A stretch of DNA of 64,000 bases from Trichopria drosophilae (lineage: Eukaryota > Arthropoda > Insecta > Hymenoptera > Diapriidae), in contig CM059584.1 of NCBI GenBank assembly GCA_030407085.1, positions 1,173,501 through 1,237,500 on the forward strand, read 5' to 3'. Position numbers and translations under genes: made by a program. The notes under the pieces are model-generated. The model ran no database searches. It was not told the origin of the DNA and was given only the letters and a program-made list of their open reading frames with translations. Positions 32,838 through 44,496 of the stretch are shown in pieces (position 1 is the stretch's first letter; the number at the start of each line of letters is the position of its first letter).

Positions 32838-33872
32838 CCCTTTAACGCCCAACTTTTTTAGAACAGTCGGATTCGTTTGAAACATGTTACTCGGGGGTTT
32901 TTGAGGTCGCTGATTACGAATCTGATATCAGTTTTTCAAAATTCAAAATGGCGGATCCAATATGGCGGAATAATTTTTTCAAATTGGTCGGATTCGTTTG
33001 AAACTTGTTACCAGGGGGTTTTTGGGATCGCTGATTCCGAATCTGAAATCAGTTTTTCAAAATTCAAAATTTCGGTTCCAATGTGTCAAGCGAATTTTTT
33101 CAAATTGGTCGGATTCTTTTGAAACTTGTTATTCGGGGTTTTTCGGGGTCGCTGATTATGAATCTGAAATCAGTTTTTCAAAGTTCAGAATGTCGAGTAC
33201 AAAATGCAGAACAAATTATTGTACTTTATTTGCTATATATATCCGTTAGACACTTTCAGTTCCGATTTTCTCGATTTGCGACAAGCATTTCACTTTAAAA
33301 ACAAAATAAAAAACCAAAAATACAAAAAATACAGCAAAAAAAATGAGATCAAAGTTCTGTAACCTCCTATTGGTTGATCTCGGTAACTACAAATAAGTAG
33401 GCTAATTACGGACCCCCAGAAACATATTTTTATAAAAATCCAACAAGTTTTAAAAATTTGTCCGCCATATTAGATTCGCCATTTTGAATTTTGAAAAACT
33501 GATTTCAGATTCGTAATCAGCGACCCCAAAAACTCCCGAGTAACAACTTTCAAACGAATCCGACCAATTTGAAAAAATTTGTCCGCCATTTTGAATTTTG
33601 AAAAACTAACTGCAGATTCATAACCAGCGACCCCAAAAACCCCCGAGTAGTCATTTTCATTAGCTTAACTTTATTCAATTTTTGATTTTCTGTTTTTTTT
33701 TGTAAATCTTGCCACAAAATTTTTTTTTATTAGTGTAATAATTTTTTTCACAAAGTAGGATAAATTTGTAGGTGTTGGGTATTTGGAAACCGAAAATATT
33801 CCAAATTTTGTGAAAGTTATGAAGGTTTGAAGTCAAAAGTGGTTTCGATCGAAACCGCTAGGCGTTAAAGGG
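32838..33872. mobile_element. piggyBac-type MITE with internal 121-bp subrepeats
   Basis: TTAA (32834-32837 and 33873-33876) flanks a terminal inverted repeat, CCCTTTAACGCC and GGCGTTAAAGGG. Inside, three direct copies of a 121-bp unit start at 32871, 32992 and 33113, and two partial inverted copies lie at 33461-33655. Related unit fragments occur at 50909, 54485-54760 and 58435. No ORF. Confidence 0.75.
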
Positions 33873-33876
33873 TTAA

Positions 33877-34314
33877 AACTGTCAATAAGTTAAATTAAAT
33901 TTACAATGCAGCATATAATTTTACCAGCTTCAACATAGGGAATTTACATAACATTGTCAAATTCCGAACCTCACATTACACATCACAAACCACAAATTTA
34001 TTTTCATTTTTTACAGTGTGCTAAAGTTAATGTGATGCTGAAACTAGCAGCCGATTCGCAGTATCGAATTCCAAATATAAGAGTTCTTTGTAATATAAAT
34101 GTACTCGAACCATTAGAATAATGTTAACTTTTTTCGAATCTGCTGCTGCAATAGACTGATAGCTTCCACTTCGTAAAGTTAACTTTATGCATTGAAATAT
34201 AGGGTGCAAAATGTATTATTAAAAAGTAAGTAAGAAAATATTTAAAATTAATATTTTATAAGTTGTATATGAAATTAAAAGCAGTTTATGTTTATTATTT
34301 AATATGAACTTACC
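33877..34314. other. Spacer, possibly the second exon of the unrecognised minus-strand gene
   Basis: On the minus strand 34209-34027 gives an open stretch ending LYLEFDTANRLLVSASH and a TAA. It would follow the donor at 34314, but no strong acceptor is visible. Confidence 0.25.
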
Positions 34315-34586
34315 CTCTCCGCAGCTCCACCGCACATGATAAATTCACAATCCGAAAGAACTTCTAGTATCGCTAATTCATGACCGCCTGTACCGCACTG
34401 TGTGTTCAGAGTCTCGCAACCGCACATAAGAAGTTTCCCGGATAGACTAACCGGATTTTGGTAGCAATTTATTGGAACCGATTTGTAACGGGCTGGTGTA
34501 TAAGCTTTTACAAATATACATTTATATATAATACCATTCTTGTCATATGTTATGTATAAGTAGTATCCTTTAATTGTTGTATTCAA
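34315..34586 (-). CDS. Unrecognised exon with strong splice donor
   Basis: From Met 34586 the frame runs 90 codons to AGAG followed by GTAAGTTC, a near-ideal donor at 34314. The product is Cys/Gly-rich toward its end (LLMCGCETLNTQCGTGGHEL, then CEFIMCGGAAER). It lies 170 bp downstream of the nibbler stop on the same strand. I do not recognise the family. It could be the start of a small host gene, or an alternative 3' exon of nibbler. Confidence 0.3.
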
Positions 34587-34754
34587 AGCAGAGTAAGGTT
34601 ATAAAAAATTAGGAATACAAATTATAAATATAAAAAATAATATAACAAATGTGGCATTTTATTAAGTAAGATATGAAATAACACATATTCTACAAAGAAA
34701 ACTTTAATTTATAAACTCTCAACAATTGGGAACGGTATCAAAATCAAAAACAAA

Positions 34755-37468
34755 TTAGAACTCTACCTTCTTAGACGACTTCTTCAAGATCTTTTTATCG
34801 GATTTATGTGATTTGTGTTGCACTTGGTTGCAAATGTCTTCGAAAGGAATACCTAATATCGCACACTGCGCGGCTAGAACATCATACACTTCTAGTAAAC
34901 AATAAGCATCGAGAGACGCGTATATAAGTTGACTTTCTCGAAGAGGCCTACGTTCCCAGTTCGAGAATTGATCAGACTTGTCCAGTCGGTTTCCAAGAGT
35001 AAGCTCCACTAGTTTACTGAGACTCTTGGTCGCAAACGTGTCATCTCCACGGTAAGGAAATATGAAATTTTCGTCGTGTATAAGCTTCGACCACAAGTGT
35101 ACCAGGTCGAGGTATCCTTCGCCTCCACATTGAATATTTGATAGCGTAGGTAAACTATTGCGGATAGTAGCAATGTCGTGTGCTATACCAAAACCTGTAA
35201 AATTACATTTTTTAAATTATTCAATAATATATGTTAGGAATTCAAAATTACAATGAAAAAACATTTATTACCAAGTTTAACTATATTTCGATTATCAAAA
35301 AGCATGAAACGTAGTTGAGTCCATAAATATCGCACCTCGTTTCCCAAAGTCGTTACATCCAAAATGTAAACATTAGTTCTCACAGCAATTTGAATTAACG
35401 CTAACTCTGTTTTCTTTGTGCCTAATATCAAATAAAAATACATTACTTTTCCACATACTTATTCGGATCATGTGTAACCCAATAAAATTATAATATTTAC
35501 CAAAACTTGGTTTCCATTCCGAGTCAATGCCGACAATATTAACACCGTTGAGTCCTTCATTGAGAAACTCTTTAAAGGAGGCTGCGTTATTTACTATTTT
35601 AATACATTCCACAGGTAATTTTAAAGTGTGATAGGTAATTCCACTTTCGTTAGTATCCCAATTATCCGAACATCCGCCCGCTTGCTCGTCATCTTAATAA
35701 TTGCGAGTAATAACTATATTACCATGTTAAAATATAGTATGACAAGATCGTAGTACTTACTAGGGTCTGTTCGTGCATTCAAGTTTAGAACCGCTATTGG
35801 CCAGTAATCTTCAGGCACATTGTACATCTTCGCAAAGTACAATGCTTCAGCAGTGTCGTTATTATTCAAAAGCGTAACGATTTCAGTTTGTAAATGTACA
35901 TTTGTGCCAATTGCTTCTTTCGCCATTTCCCTCCAACTATCAATACCTATGCAAATAATTTTTATAAATGTTGCTTAAGTGTTAAATAATAAAAAAATGG
36001 TTTTAGTAAACTTACTTAAACTTCCGTCCATATAACGTTTATAAATCAAAAACTGTAATGCACCCGCGCTTCGTTTCTGGTTTAGATACGGACAAAACTC
36101 TGGTGGAAAGTCGTAGAGTTTGGCCAATCGTGCCACTAGTTTTGCCATTGGTTTTATCTGACAAGTTGATATTTTAATATCCGGAATGTTGTTTTTACTG
36201 ATGAAAATAAAAGTTGTAGAAAGTTGTTTGTATTTACATTTTACTTAATACCAACTTAGCCTGTATTTACCTTATAAGTTCGTCTAGTTCTACTTGCATA
36301 ATTTTTTCGGGTGCTAGTAAATTGTCCAGGTATGTAACAAGGTTTCGTTGAATTTCGGGTTGATCACTCAAGAAATCTTCGACTATTTGGACTTTGTTCT
36401 GTAATATCAGTGGTACCAACAATACTCTGGGATCTTTATAAAGAGATTGCAATTTTAACATCGCTGCAAGCTGTGCAGCTTCTTTGTACTTTTTGTCCTT
36501 AATCATATCCTGCAATGATAATATATTTTAAAACATCTGTTTAGTTAATAACATACCCAGTACACGAAAACGAATAGAAAGTTAAAAATACAAATTGAAA
36601 CGAATTCAAGTAAATTAAAATGAATTAAATAGTGGATTCATTTTAATTCACTTGAATTAATTTCAATTCTTATTTTTAAACTTTCTATTCGTTTTCGTTT
36701 ATTGGGTCCATTTAGTTCTGTTGTTTATGCCATACGTTTATGACTTACTTGAATGATTTGTAAAAATATTTTTTTGTGATTTTCAAATTCGTAAACTTGT
36801 GCTACAGCTTTTACTAGCTGAAAGTTATTCTGTCTTGTAACTAAACTAAAGGCAGCAATTTTTAACTCTACATCATTAATACACTCTGCATATGTATCTC
36901 TTCTAGAACTTATCCATTTTGTAAATTCTTGAATAACTAAAAAGTATAAGATTTGACATTACTAAACAGCCATTGCCTGAATATATAACCGGGGGACTAA
37001 GCGAGAACTAATGGTTCACATTGCAAGTTTCGAAACATTTAACCGATGGTAATCGCTTAGCCACAGTTTAATACTTTATTAATAATTCAATAATTTTACC
37101 TGCAAAACAGAGGGATGTCTTAGACTTTGTGACCCGGAAATCCTTAACATTTACAAGGATTCTTAACGTACTTAAATAAGGATTAGGAGCAGTTTCGAAG
37201 TACTCGGTTAAAGTTAGCGATACCCCTTTGCACTTCTTCCCTAGAACCATATGAAATGTAAAGTAACGCAGCAGTAACAAAAATTACAGAAATTTACAAG
37301 TAAGAGACGGCGCTTACATAGTGCCCAAATATGTTCCAAGGATTTTAGCCAAGTTATAGTGGCTGCATCAATTGTAGAATAATAATTAAGCACTGCATCA
37401 GGCATTGGCCAAGGTACATCTTCAAAATGTTGAAAAATTTGTTTTCTATTTGCACCAGCCATGGCCAT
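34755..37468 (-). CDS. nbr: Nibbler / exonuclease mut-7 homologue (EXD3-like), nine exons
   Basis: Coding exons (minus): 37468-37318, 37240-37100, 36936-36749, 36509-36271, 36197-36016, 35946-35761, 35692-35501, 35421-35272, 35194-34755. All introns are GT-AG and phases agree, giving 622 residues and a stop at 34757-34755, close to the roughly 625 known for fly Nibbler. Residues 1-360 form the helical N-terminal domain ([20 protein letters not shown] in exon 5). The exonuclease is DEDDy type: D419 and E421 in [10 protein letters not shown]483 in GFGIAHDI, and Y568/D572 in [13 protein letters not shown] Lys-rich tail ends the protein. Nibbler trims 3' ends of miRNAs bound to Ago1 and of piRNAs. 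The start was chosen at the first Met before AMAGANRK; an upstream in-frame Met at 37522 is possible. Confidence 0.92.
36555..36708. repeat. Foldback MITE inside nibbler intron 3
   Basis: Arms beginning CCCAGTACACGAAAACGAAT and ending with the complement of CCCAATAAACGAAAACGAAT enclose an AT-rich centre. It lies between exons 3 and 4 and leaves both splice sites intact. Confidence 0.6.
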
Positions 37469-37883
37469 ATTCTTCAAAAGAAATTGCAACGGCAGAACAT
37501 TAGTCGTTAAATTAACAAACAAATTTCAAAGGTAAAGCACTTTCTAACCTTAAATAAAATATAAAAAACGCACTGGAAAATGAGGTTCGTCAAAACTAGA
37601 AGGAAAGCCTCGTTAGGCTCTCTTCGCTTTCGTGGGATTTCCAAATTCTTTTGTGATCGCAAATTCGCAAAATCGCAAGTCGCAATTTGGGATCCTTCCA
37701 CCGCGCATCTACCTCGCGCACCTTCCTTCGGCTTCCTCCGGAGCCTTCGGGAATTCGGCCCCTCCATGATGGAAGCACACAAGCAACCAATCGGAGATCA
37801 GAACCAATTTTCAAACAAATTCGCGCGCGTAATACTTGTGAAACGTTTTGAGGTTTTAATTTTGACAATAAAACGATTTTAAA
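37469..37883. promoter_or_regulatory. Shared upstream region of nibbler and the THAP exon
   Basis: A 415-bp GC-richer interval lies between two divergent start codons. It is the expected place for a bidirectional promoter. No TATA box was identified on either side. Confidence 0.4.
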
Positions 37884-38019
37884 ATGCCGATCTGCTGTGT
37901 AATTAACTGCTCCAATCGAACAGACTATTGTGAGAAGAATATAAAGCATTTTCTATTTCCCGAAGAGGAAAGTGTCCGAATCCAGTGGCTACCTCGTACA
38001 GTGAAATTCAGATCAACGT
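37884..38019 (+). CDS. THAP-domain first exon or fragment
   Basis: From ATG 37884 the frame reads MPICCVINCSNRTDYCEKNI, then KHFLFPEEESVRIQWL: the MPxCCVxxCxNR start, FP and W positions of the THAP C2CH zinc finger. A stop follows at 38017-38019, but CAACGTAAAC just before it could be a splice donor. The second half of the finger (the C-x2-H) is not found downstream, where a pogo MITE begins at 38046. It is either exon 1 of a host THAP gene divergent from nibbler, or a stray piece of a P-type transposon, whose transposases carry this domain. Confidence 0.65.
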
Positions 38020-38045
38020 AAACCATGCGGAAAAGGAATGTTATA

Positions 38046-38308
38046 CAGTAAAACCCCTCTTACTTGAACACTCGCTTTCTTGAACACCCCGTCTATTTGA
38101 ACAAAATAACCTCGTTTATTTGAACGATTTCTACTTCCCCTTACCTCCACTACTCGCTCTTACGCGGATACAAATTCCAATGCGCGTGCGCTACTCACGA
38201 CGGACGGGAATATTGCGCGAGAAGTGGGGACAACTGTAAGCGTTCAAATAAACGGGGTCGGAGGGGAAATGATGGCTCGACCCTGTTCAAGTAAGAGGGG
38301 TTTTACTG
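38046..38308. mobile_element. pogo-type MITE (TA target)
   Basis: 263 bp, TA-flanked, termini CAGTAAAACCCCTCTTACTT and complement. TATTTGAAC or TACTTGAAC is reiterated near both ends (38060-38130 and 38240-38290), as in pogo/Tigger ends bound by CENP-B-like transposases. Confidence 0.75.
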
Positions 38309-38630
38309 TATTTCAAACATTTAAAAATGTCCAAATTACCATGCATTTTTTTATGAATTCTTATTTTACCATTTCTATTAAAATTTATTCATTACATATA
38401 CGTAAAATTTAAAGTGATTTTGGATTGAATGAAAAATGTGTAATTTGTAGCACAATACCTAACCTAGCATGTCTACGATATTTTTTTAGTGAAGATTTCT
38501 CGGCAGTAATTAGTTTCGTACATAATTCGATGCTACAGAACCCAACATTAAACACATACAGACATCACCTTCAAAATTTCGAAAATATGACGAATGATCT
38601 GTATATATTACGTAATATGTACTATTTTAA

Positions 38631-39571
38631 CGTTCGCCGGTCACACCTCCTAAAAATGCTAAGAACAACATACGGGGTCTACCGGACCCCAATGCTTAAA
38701 ATCGTCCCTGTATTAGAAGAGTAAGCCGTAGCAAGTTACAACAATTCTGAGAAGTTGTTCAACCATCCCAAATTATGACCCCGTTGTTCAAATAAAGAAA
38801 ATTACAAATAAAAAAAAAAGTGCAGAAAATGACTTTATTTGTTTAAAAAATCATAACTTATTATATTTTCAATATTTTTTTATGAAATTTTCTGGACGTA
38901 CTTTGCAGATTGCGGTCTTGTAGAAAAAAAAAATAGTCTGTTGATTTACAATTTAAAAAAGGTATTTAATTAGATGAATGAAGTGCATAATCTTTAAAAA
39001 ATAGAATACATAATTTTGACCTACATACTTTGTTTATTTATACATAATTTTTAAATATAAGATATATAACTGAACAAATAAAATAATTTACATCCTGACA
39101 ATCGAAAATTTATGAAGCATCTCTGTCAATAGCTTCATCTTCCTTAGTCTTTTCTAATTGCTTGCGAATATTACGAACTCTTAAATTGTAAGCCATCTCT
39201 AAAACTATAACTAATATATGTCTCATAATATTATTCAAAATCAATAATAGATGTACAATACGCATTATTTACTGTGTTATTTCGACTATTTATACTACAC
39301 GAATCATGAAATAAAAGCTGTTTTATTTTCTTCAAAGTATACACCGTAGTCACACTGGGGTCCGCTAGACCCCGCCACGAAATCGACTAACTTTTGTAAC
39401 GTACCACGAGTATACTGACATTTGTCACACCACGGCATTACCAGAAATTTATTGGTAGTACTTCAAATGACCGATAGATGTTCCAATATTTCCAAATTAA
39501 AACTAATAAAGCGAATTATTTGCCTTTAAAATCATCGTGGGGTCTGCTGGACCCCCAGTGACCGGCGAAGG
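38631..39571. mobile_element. piggyBac-type MITE (TTAA target)
   Basis: TTAA at 38627-38630 and 39572-39575. Termini are CGTTCGCCGGTCAC and GTGACCGGCGAAGG. GGGGTC-N-GACCCC palindromes lie inside each end (38683-38698; 39356-39372; 39539-39555). The interior is AT-rich without a transposase. Confidence 0.65.
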
Positions 39572-39575
39572 TTAA

Positions 39576-40585
39576 GATTTGTACTATGAATGATTTTGTA
39601 AGGTGCACCCTAACTATTTAACTAGCGCTGCCAAACAACTATATATTATACACTCACATGAATATGTATCTCTTATATTTATGTAAATCACATTCATAGT
39701 ATTATAATCCTAACAGGGATTCAGATTGCTTAAAATACATAAAAAAAATTAAAAACAGCTCAACCGCCCTTTGCTTTACTCTAAAAATTTTGTCAGATTA
39801 CACATCCCAGCGAACGAAAATGTATTGAACTGGAACGGATTTGCCGAATTCAGAAAACAAATTCCCGTCTAGTATCCAACACATTTCAATTCATTTAAAT
39901 CGATTCACATACTAGAGGCATTAACCCCGGTTAAAGTATTTCATATACATAGTATTTCGAAAAATATACAAAGTAGAATTTAAATAGAGATTTTCAGAAC
40001 GCATATTTAAATATTTTCAGTCTACATGTGTTGTATTTCAATAATATTTTGTATTTTTAAGAGACACCTAAAAAATAGTTATTCTATTCGTATTTCCATA
40101 CCACCATTAAGGTACGGAATGGTTACCCTGGTTAACGTAAAGTTACGAAGAAAGGTGAAAATTATAGGTTATAAAACATTCGTACATTATAAACCAGGAA
40201 TTGGCGAACTTCGTTTTTTTAAGTGGAAAGATCGCCTGCAGCTTTAATGAAAACCACTCTTCTCACGCCATACTTGCTGATTATCGAGATGTGAGGCGAA
40301 ATATGTTCCATAAAATGCGAAACGTAATATTGCAAAAAAAATCATGAGAAAATATTACAGGATTTGATGTGTACAGTATATTTGATTGGAACAATTCTAT
40401 GCGACGTGCATTGATTTGAAAGTGTAATTTCGGGCTTTATAAAATTAAGATTTTATTTAGTCGATTATTTATTTCTTGTATCGCGGCCCGATAAAATTCC
40501 TGGATAAATTCCTAGTTTTCGCACTTTTTAGGTTTCGTCCGGATAAATTTTTAGGTGGTTCTCGGCCTCAGGTGCAAAATGTATA
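39576..40585. other. Gene-free stretch
   Basis: AT-rich. Short open frames (for example 40026-40247) show no recognisable motif. Confidence 0.35.
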
Positions 40586-41100
40586 TTACATAGCTTTTAA
40601 GACAGTCGAATCAGTGATTGTTACATTTGCAATATTGTCGACATATTCCCTGAGAACTGCTGAGAAATTTTTTGAAATATTGAAAAGTAATGTTGAACTT
40701 AAATGAGACAATTCGTGAACTATTAATTGGGTTGACTGTAACTTGGCATTGCATGCATTAAAATAATTTAAAACGTATTTCATGAACAGTAATAGGGCTT
40801 TTATAAAGGGATCGTTTAAATGGACAAACATTTTTTTAGCTTTGTTATTTTTAGGGTCTTCTACTATTTCAAGAAGAAAGAATCGCGTACCGGTGCTCAA
40901 TTGTCTAACAACCGCCCGATGCAATTCTACCAGTATAACCATTGAGTCGCAGAAAGTTTTAAAATGCGAGTTGGTTTTACGTTATATAATGTCTGAATTT
41001 CACGAAGTCCTGCAGTTCTCTTTGAACTACTATTTACATAAGTTGAAACTCCGCGGTTTAATTCATCTCAATCTACCAGTAATTTATGGCACGCATGATT
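40586..41100 (-). pseudogene. hAT-like transposase-derived fragment
   Basis: Read on the minus strand: LREIQTLYNVKPTRILKLSA with QWL, then after a frameshift ELHRAVVRQL, NNKAKKMFVHLNDPFIKALL, FMKYVLNYFNACNAKLQSTQ. The VKP..IL..S.T.WL block followed by a YLLFLKYVLP.FN.LN.LLQS-like helix resembles the conserved core of hAT-derived proteins of the SCAND3/ZMYM kind. Neither the catalytic start nor the C-terminal dimerisation block is present. It is a short decayed piece; no gene structure is supported. Confidence 0.5.
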
Positions 41101-41252
41101 CGTGATAGGTAACAATGAATGACAAATAATATATTTCATTATTATATTATTACGCGCGGCACGCGTTCTTTAAGAAGGGTTCCAAACGATTTTGAAAGCC
41201 TATGTATCATAACGCTCGCATTATCAGAAGCTTCTGCTACGATATTCTGTAA

Positions 41253-41475
41253 ATCTCGATTTCAACCGTCGGAATATAAGGAATTTAAGAGACTTCTATA
41301 ATATTGGATTCTGTTTCCCTCTAGCGACAGGATTAAGAACTAGTGTCTATATATACATGGAACGAAATGTGCTTACAACAGACACTAGTTCTTAATACTG
41401 TCACTAGAGGGAAACAGAATCCAATATTATAGAAGTCTCTTAAATTCCTTATATTCCGACGGTTGAAATCGAGAT
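41253..41475. repeat. Long palindrome (~105-bp arms)
   Basis: Arms 41253-41360 and 41370-41475 are near-perfect reverse complements around a short loop. They include TTCTGTTTCCCTCTAGCGAC (41311-41330), also present at 29639-29658. Confidence 0.75.
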
Positions 41476-41774
41476 TCTGTGGGAGACGGTATAATACAAA
41501 ATCTGACTCTTACATATTTTTCACACTGTTTGTTGTTACCATCGAAACACAATTATTTTTGTGCGACATTAACCAAGCATTAATGTTATTAATTTTTCAT
41601 CATAATTTACGTATTGCCAAAGGAATTGGAAGCAATAGAGAAAGACGACGGGAGCGGTTACGCACGTCACAAAATCATCCAAAGTGTTCGACCGATAAGG
41701 TAGGAATTTTTGCTAAAAACCGTAAATAAAAAGTGACTGAAACGATTTTTCAAAAAGTCAGGCTCTATAGGGCA

Positions 41775-41947
41775 ATTTTAATTACTGTAGACGATGTCAT
41801 TGAAAATGCCAAAGGCATTAATTGACAACTGACCGAGAATTTTCGGAAATAAATAAAAATCACTCATTTCCGAAAATTGTCGGTCAATTCTCAATTGATA
41901 TCTTTGGTATTTTCTAGGAAACTGTTTATAGTACTTAGAATTGCCCT
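41775..41947. repeat. Hairpin repeat
   Basis: GACCGAGAATTTTCGGAAAT and ATTTCCGAAAATTGTCGGTC form the inner stem. Weaker pairing extends outward over GCCAAAGGCATTAATTG and its partner. Confidence 0.6.
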
Positions 41948-42915
41948 TACAGAACCAGAATTTTGATAATTTGATTCCTTCATCTTTAATTTCCTTTTTT
42001 AAGTGAAATCTCCTACCTTACCGGCATACCACTTTAGAACCCCCTTTAAGGGGATTATTGAAATACAACACATGTAGACTGAAAAAATTTAAACATGCGT
42101 GTATGTTTTCTGAAAATCTCTTTTTAAACTCTACATCATCTGCAAAGTGCAAATCCCAATCTGAGATCACTCTCGCAAACCCGGCGTATGTAAATATTAT
42201 GGGCATCGGAGCAGAGCTTTTGGAAAGAGAGCAGCATAGTATGGCGGTAATTCGAAATTTCATGGTAGACACATAATCGTACCCAGGTGGAAATTGACTA
42301 CCGGCGCAGTACCGCGCCAGTACTGGCTAAACATTTACTGTACTGGCGTGGTACTGGCGTTATACCGGCAAAGCACCGGTATTGTACTGGAAGGTAACAC
42401 CGGCTGGGTACTGACTTCCAGTACTGCGACTGTACTGGCACAGTACCGTATATTTGACTGGCATGGTACTGGTATTTTACGCTACCCTGGAGTCCCAATA
42501 TCGATGTAAAGAAATAACTGGCCCTCCTGCATTACTTCACTATTTTCTACTCGAGTTCTTATGACATAGTCGTAGTGAAGATGAAAATTCTATTATATAA
42601 GAATGCGGAAAATGTATATGTAATGCGTGTGGGAGAAAGAAAAAGATATTACTTAATACAGGATGAAAATTAAATTATATTTAGGTAACTGTATATTTGT
42701 AAATAAATATAGTCTTGGTGAGTTTCGGTCTTTAAAAATAAAATGAAAAATAAATATTTTCGACAGGAAAATTAATTTATAAATATATAAGTGAAGGTGA
42801 AAATTGGAGGGTAATAAATTTAAGATAATATGAAGGTCAAAAATGGAGGGCAGAGGCCAGTTAAAAATTCAAAAATAATTAAGGAATTAATGTAAAATTG
42901 GAGGGCAAGATTAAA

Positions 42916-42945
42916 CGTTTCGACCCTGATGTGGGTCCTCTTCAG
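42916..42945 (-). ncRNA. Hammerhead-like core, left Penelope end
   Basis: Minus-strand CTGAAGA, a GACCC/GGGTC stem II with a six-base loop, then GAAACG. It is identical to the copy at 44497-44526. One extra G lies at the stem II base. Confidence 0.55.
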
Positions 42946-43108
42946 TAATCGAATGTGAAAATTTGGTCTGACTTGCTTCTATTTATATTAAAATGCCGGA
43001 AAACATATATGTATTGTTGGTTAATGTGTGTTTGTGGTACCGAGAAAAACGGAAGTATTTGATTTGAGTGCGGCGTTAGATAATTTTAAATTGTGTAACT
43101 GGAACATT

Positions 43109-44447
43109 TTAATTCTTAGTGAAAACATTATAGACTTCCGGTAGGTTGGACTTTTCCAGTCTTATGTTGACGGTGTTTTTCTCCTTTTTAATAAAAAAGT
43201 TTTCAACATGAGACCTTTTTTTCCAATTTTTTTCCTTGGACAGGATTTTGGTATTTTCGTAATTGAAATCGTGTCCCGTTTTTATCCTATGGTCTGTTAG
43301 GCCTGTAAAATTTTCTTCCTTAGAGGCGAAAATATTCTTTTTGTGTTCTTTTAAACGAACCTCTAAAAGTCTACCTGTCTGACCGATGTACGAATTTTCG
43401 CAATGTCGGCAGGGAATTTTATATATTACTCCTCTTTGTTTGCCTGGTGGTAATTTATCCTTTCCGGGTTTAATGTTCGCAATATTAGTTTTGTAGGGTG
43501 AAAAAACGATTCTAATGCCTCTATTTTTAAAAATTTTCGAAATTTTGTCAGAAAGACCTTTAATATAAGGACAACTGATTGTTTTCAATATTTGTAAATC
43601 GGGTGTTGTGTTATTGTTTACTATTTTGTTGAGAAATTTTAATCTTTTTTTAATGCATTGATCAATTAGTTTTATGGGATAGCCGTTTTCAGATAAGGTT
43701 TTTTTAATAATTTCTAAATTTTTTTGTTTAAAATCGGAGGAGGATAATTTAATTGCGCGGTCGATTAGCCCGTAGATCATACCAATTTTGTATGAGAAAG
43801 GATGCATTGAATCAAAATGGAGATACCTTCCAGACCACGTTGGTTTGTGGAACCAATCTAATTTTAAGCTACCGTCTGTCTGAATAAAAATTCTGACATC
43901 GAGATAGTTTATTTTCCCGATTTGTTTCAGATTCACACGTGAATTTTAGTCGGTTTTGTTCATCGAAGTTGTTAAACTCTGATAAGATCTCGTTTTCATA
44001 ACCATCTGGGACTGACGTGAGAATGTCGTCCACGTATCTGTAAAAGAAAGGCGGTTTAAAATTTAATTTTTTTGAAACGTTTTCAGTTACATTTTCCAGA
44101 ACTAAATTCGCGAGTACAGGAGAGAGAGGGGAACCCATCGGCATACCAAAAGTCTGTTTGTAAACATCGTCTTTAAATTTGAAGTACGTGGAATCTAAAC
44201 AAATATATATTGCAATAATAAAATCTTCTTTATCTAGAGATGTAAATTTTTTAATTTCATTCCATTTGTTCTCGATACTATTAATTACTAATTCGTTGGA
44301 AATATTTGTGAACATTGAAACTACGTCTAAAGATATGATTTTATAGTTTTCAGGTATTTTTGTGTTTCTTATGTTTTTTACAAAGGACCAGGAATCTTTG
44401 ATGTTGCTACTATTGTTTCCTAATGCTTTCGAAACAATAGTGGACAA
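43109..44447 (-). pseudogene. Penelope reverse transcriptase with GIY-YIG endonuclease
   Basis: First part (44447-43869): YKIISLDVVSMFTNI with a catalytic Asp, FGMPMGSPLSPVLANLV, and FYRYVDDILTSVP with the YVDD box. A frameshift near 43910 leads to the second part (to 43109): GKINYLDVRIF, LDWFHKPTWSGRYLHFDSMH, KQRGVIYKIPC, the GIY-YIG block NSYIGQTGRLLEVRLKEHKK, TDHRIKTGHDFNYENTKIL and a NFFIKKEKNTVNIR end. The order RT then GIY-YIG defines Penelope-like elements, which prime at nicked DNA. Only one frameshift is visible downstream of the truncated start. Confidence 0.9.
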
Positions 44448-44496
44448 AAATTTTGCTAAGGTGTATGTGGGACCGTCTATTGTTCACATTCGATTA

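Noticed and set aside
37580..37949. Open frames of 100-117 codons on both strands in the nibbler upstream region
   Set aside because: They overlap each other in a GC-rich promoter-like interval and have no domain signature; only the THAP start at 37884 is convincing.
42018..42276. Overlapping 72- and 84-codon frames next to the TA-flanked element
   Set aside because: Each is the antisense of the other and neither shows a recognisable domain.
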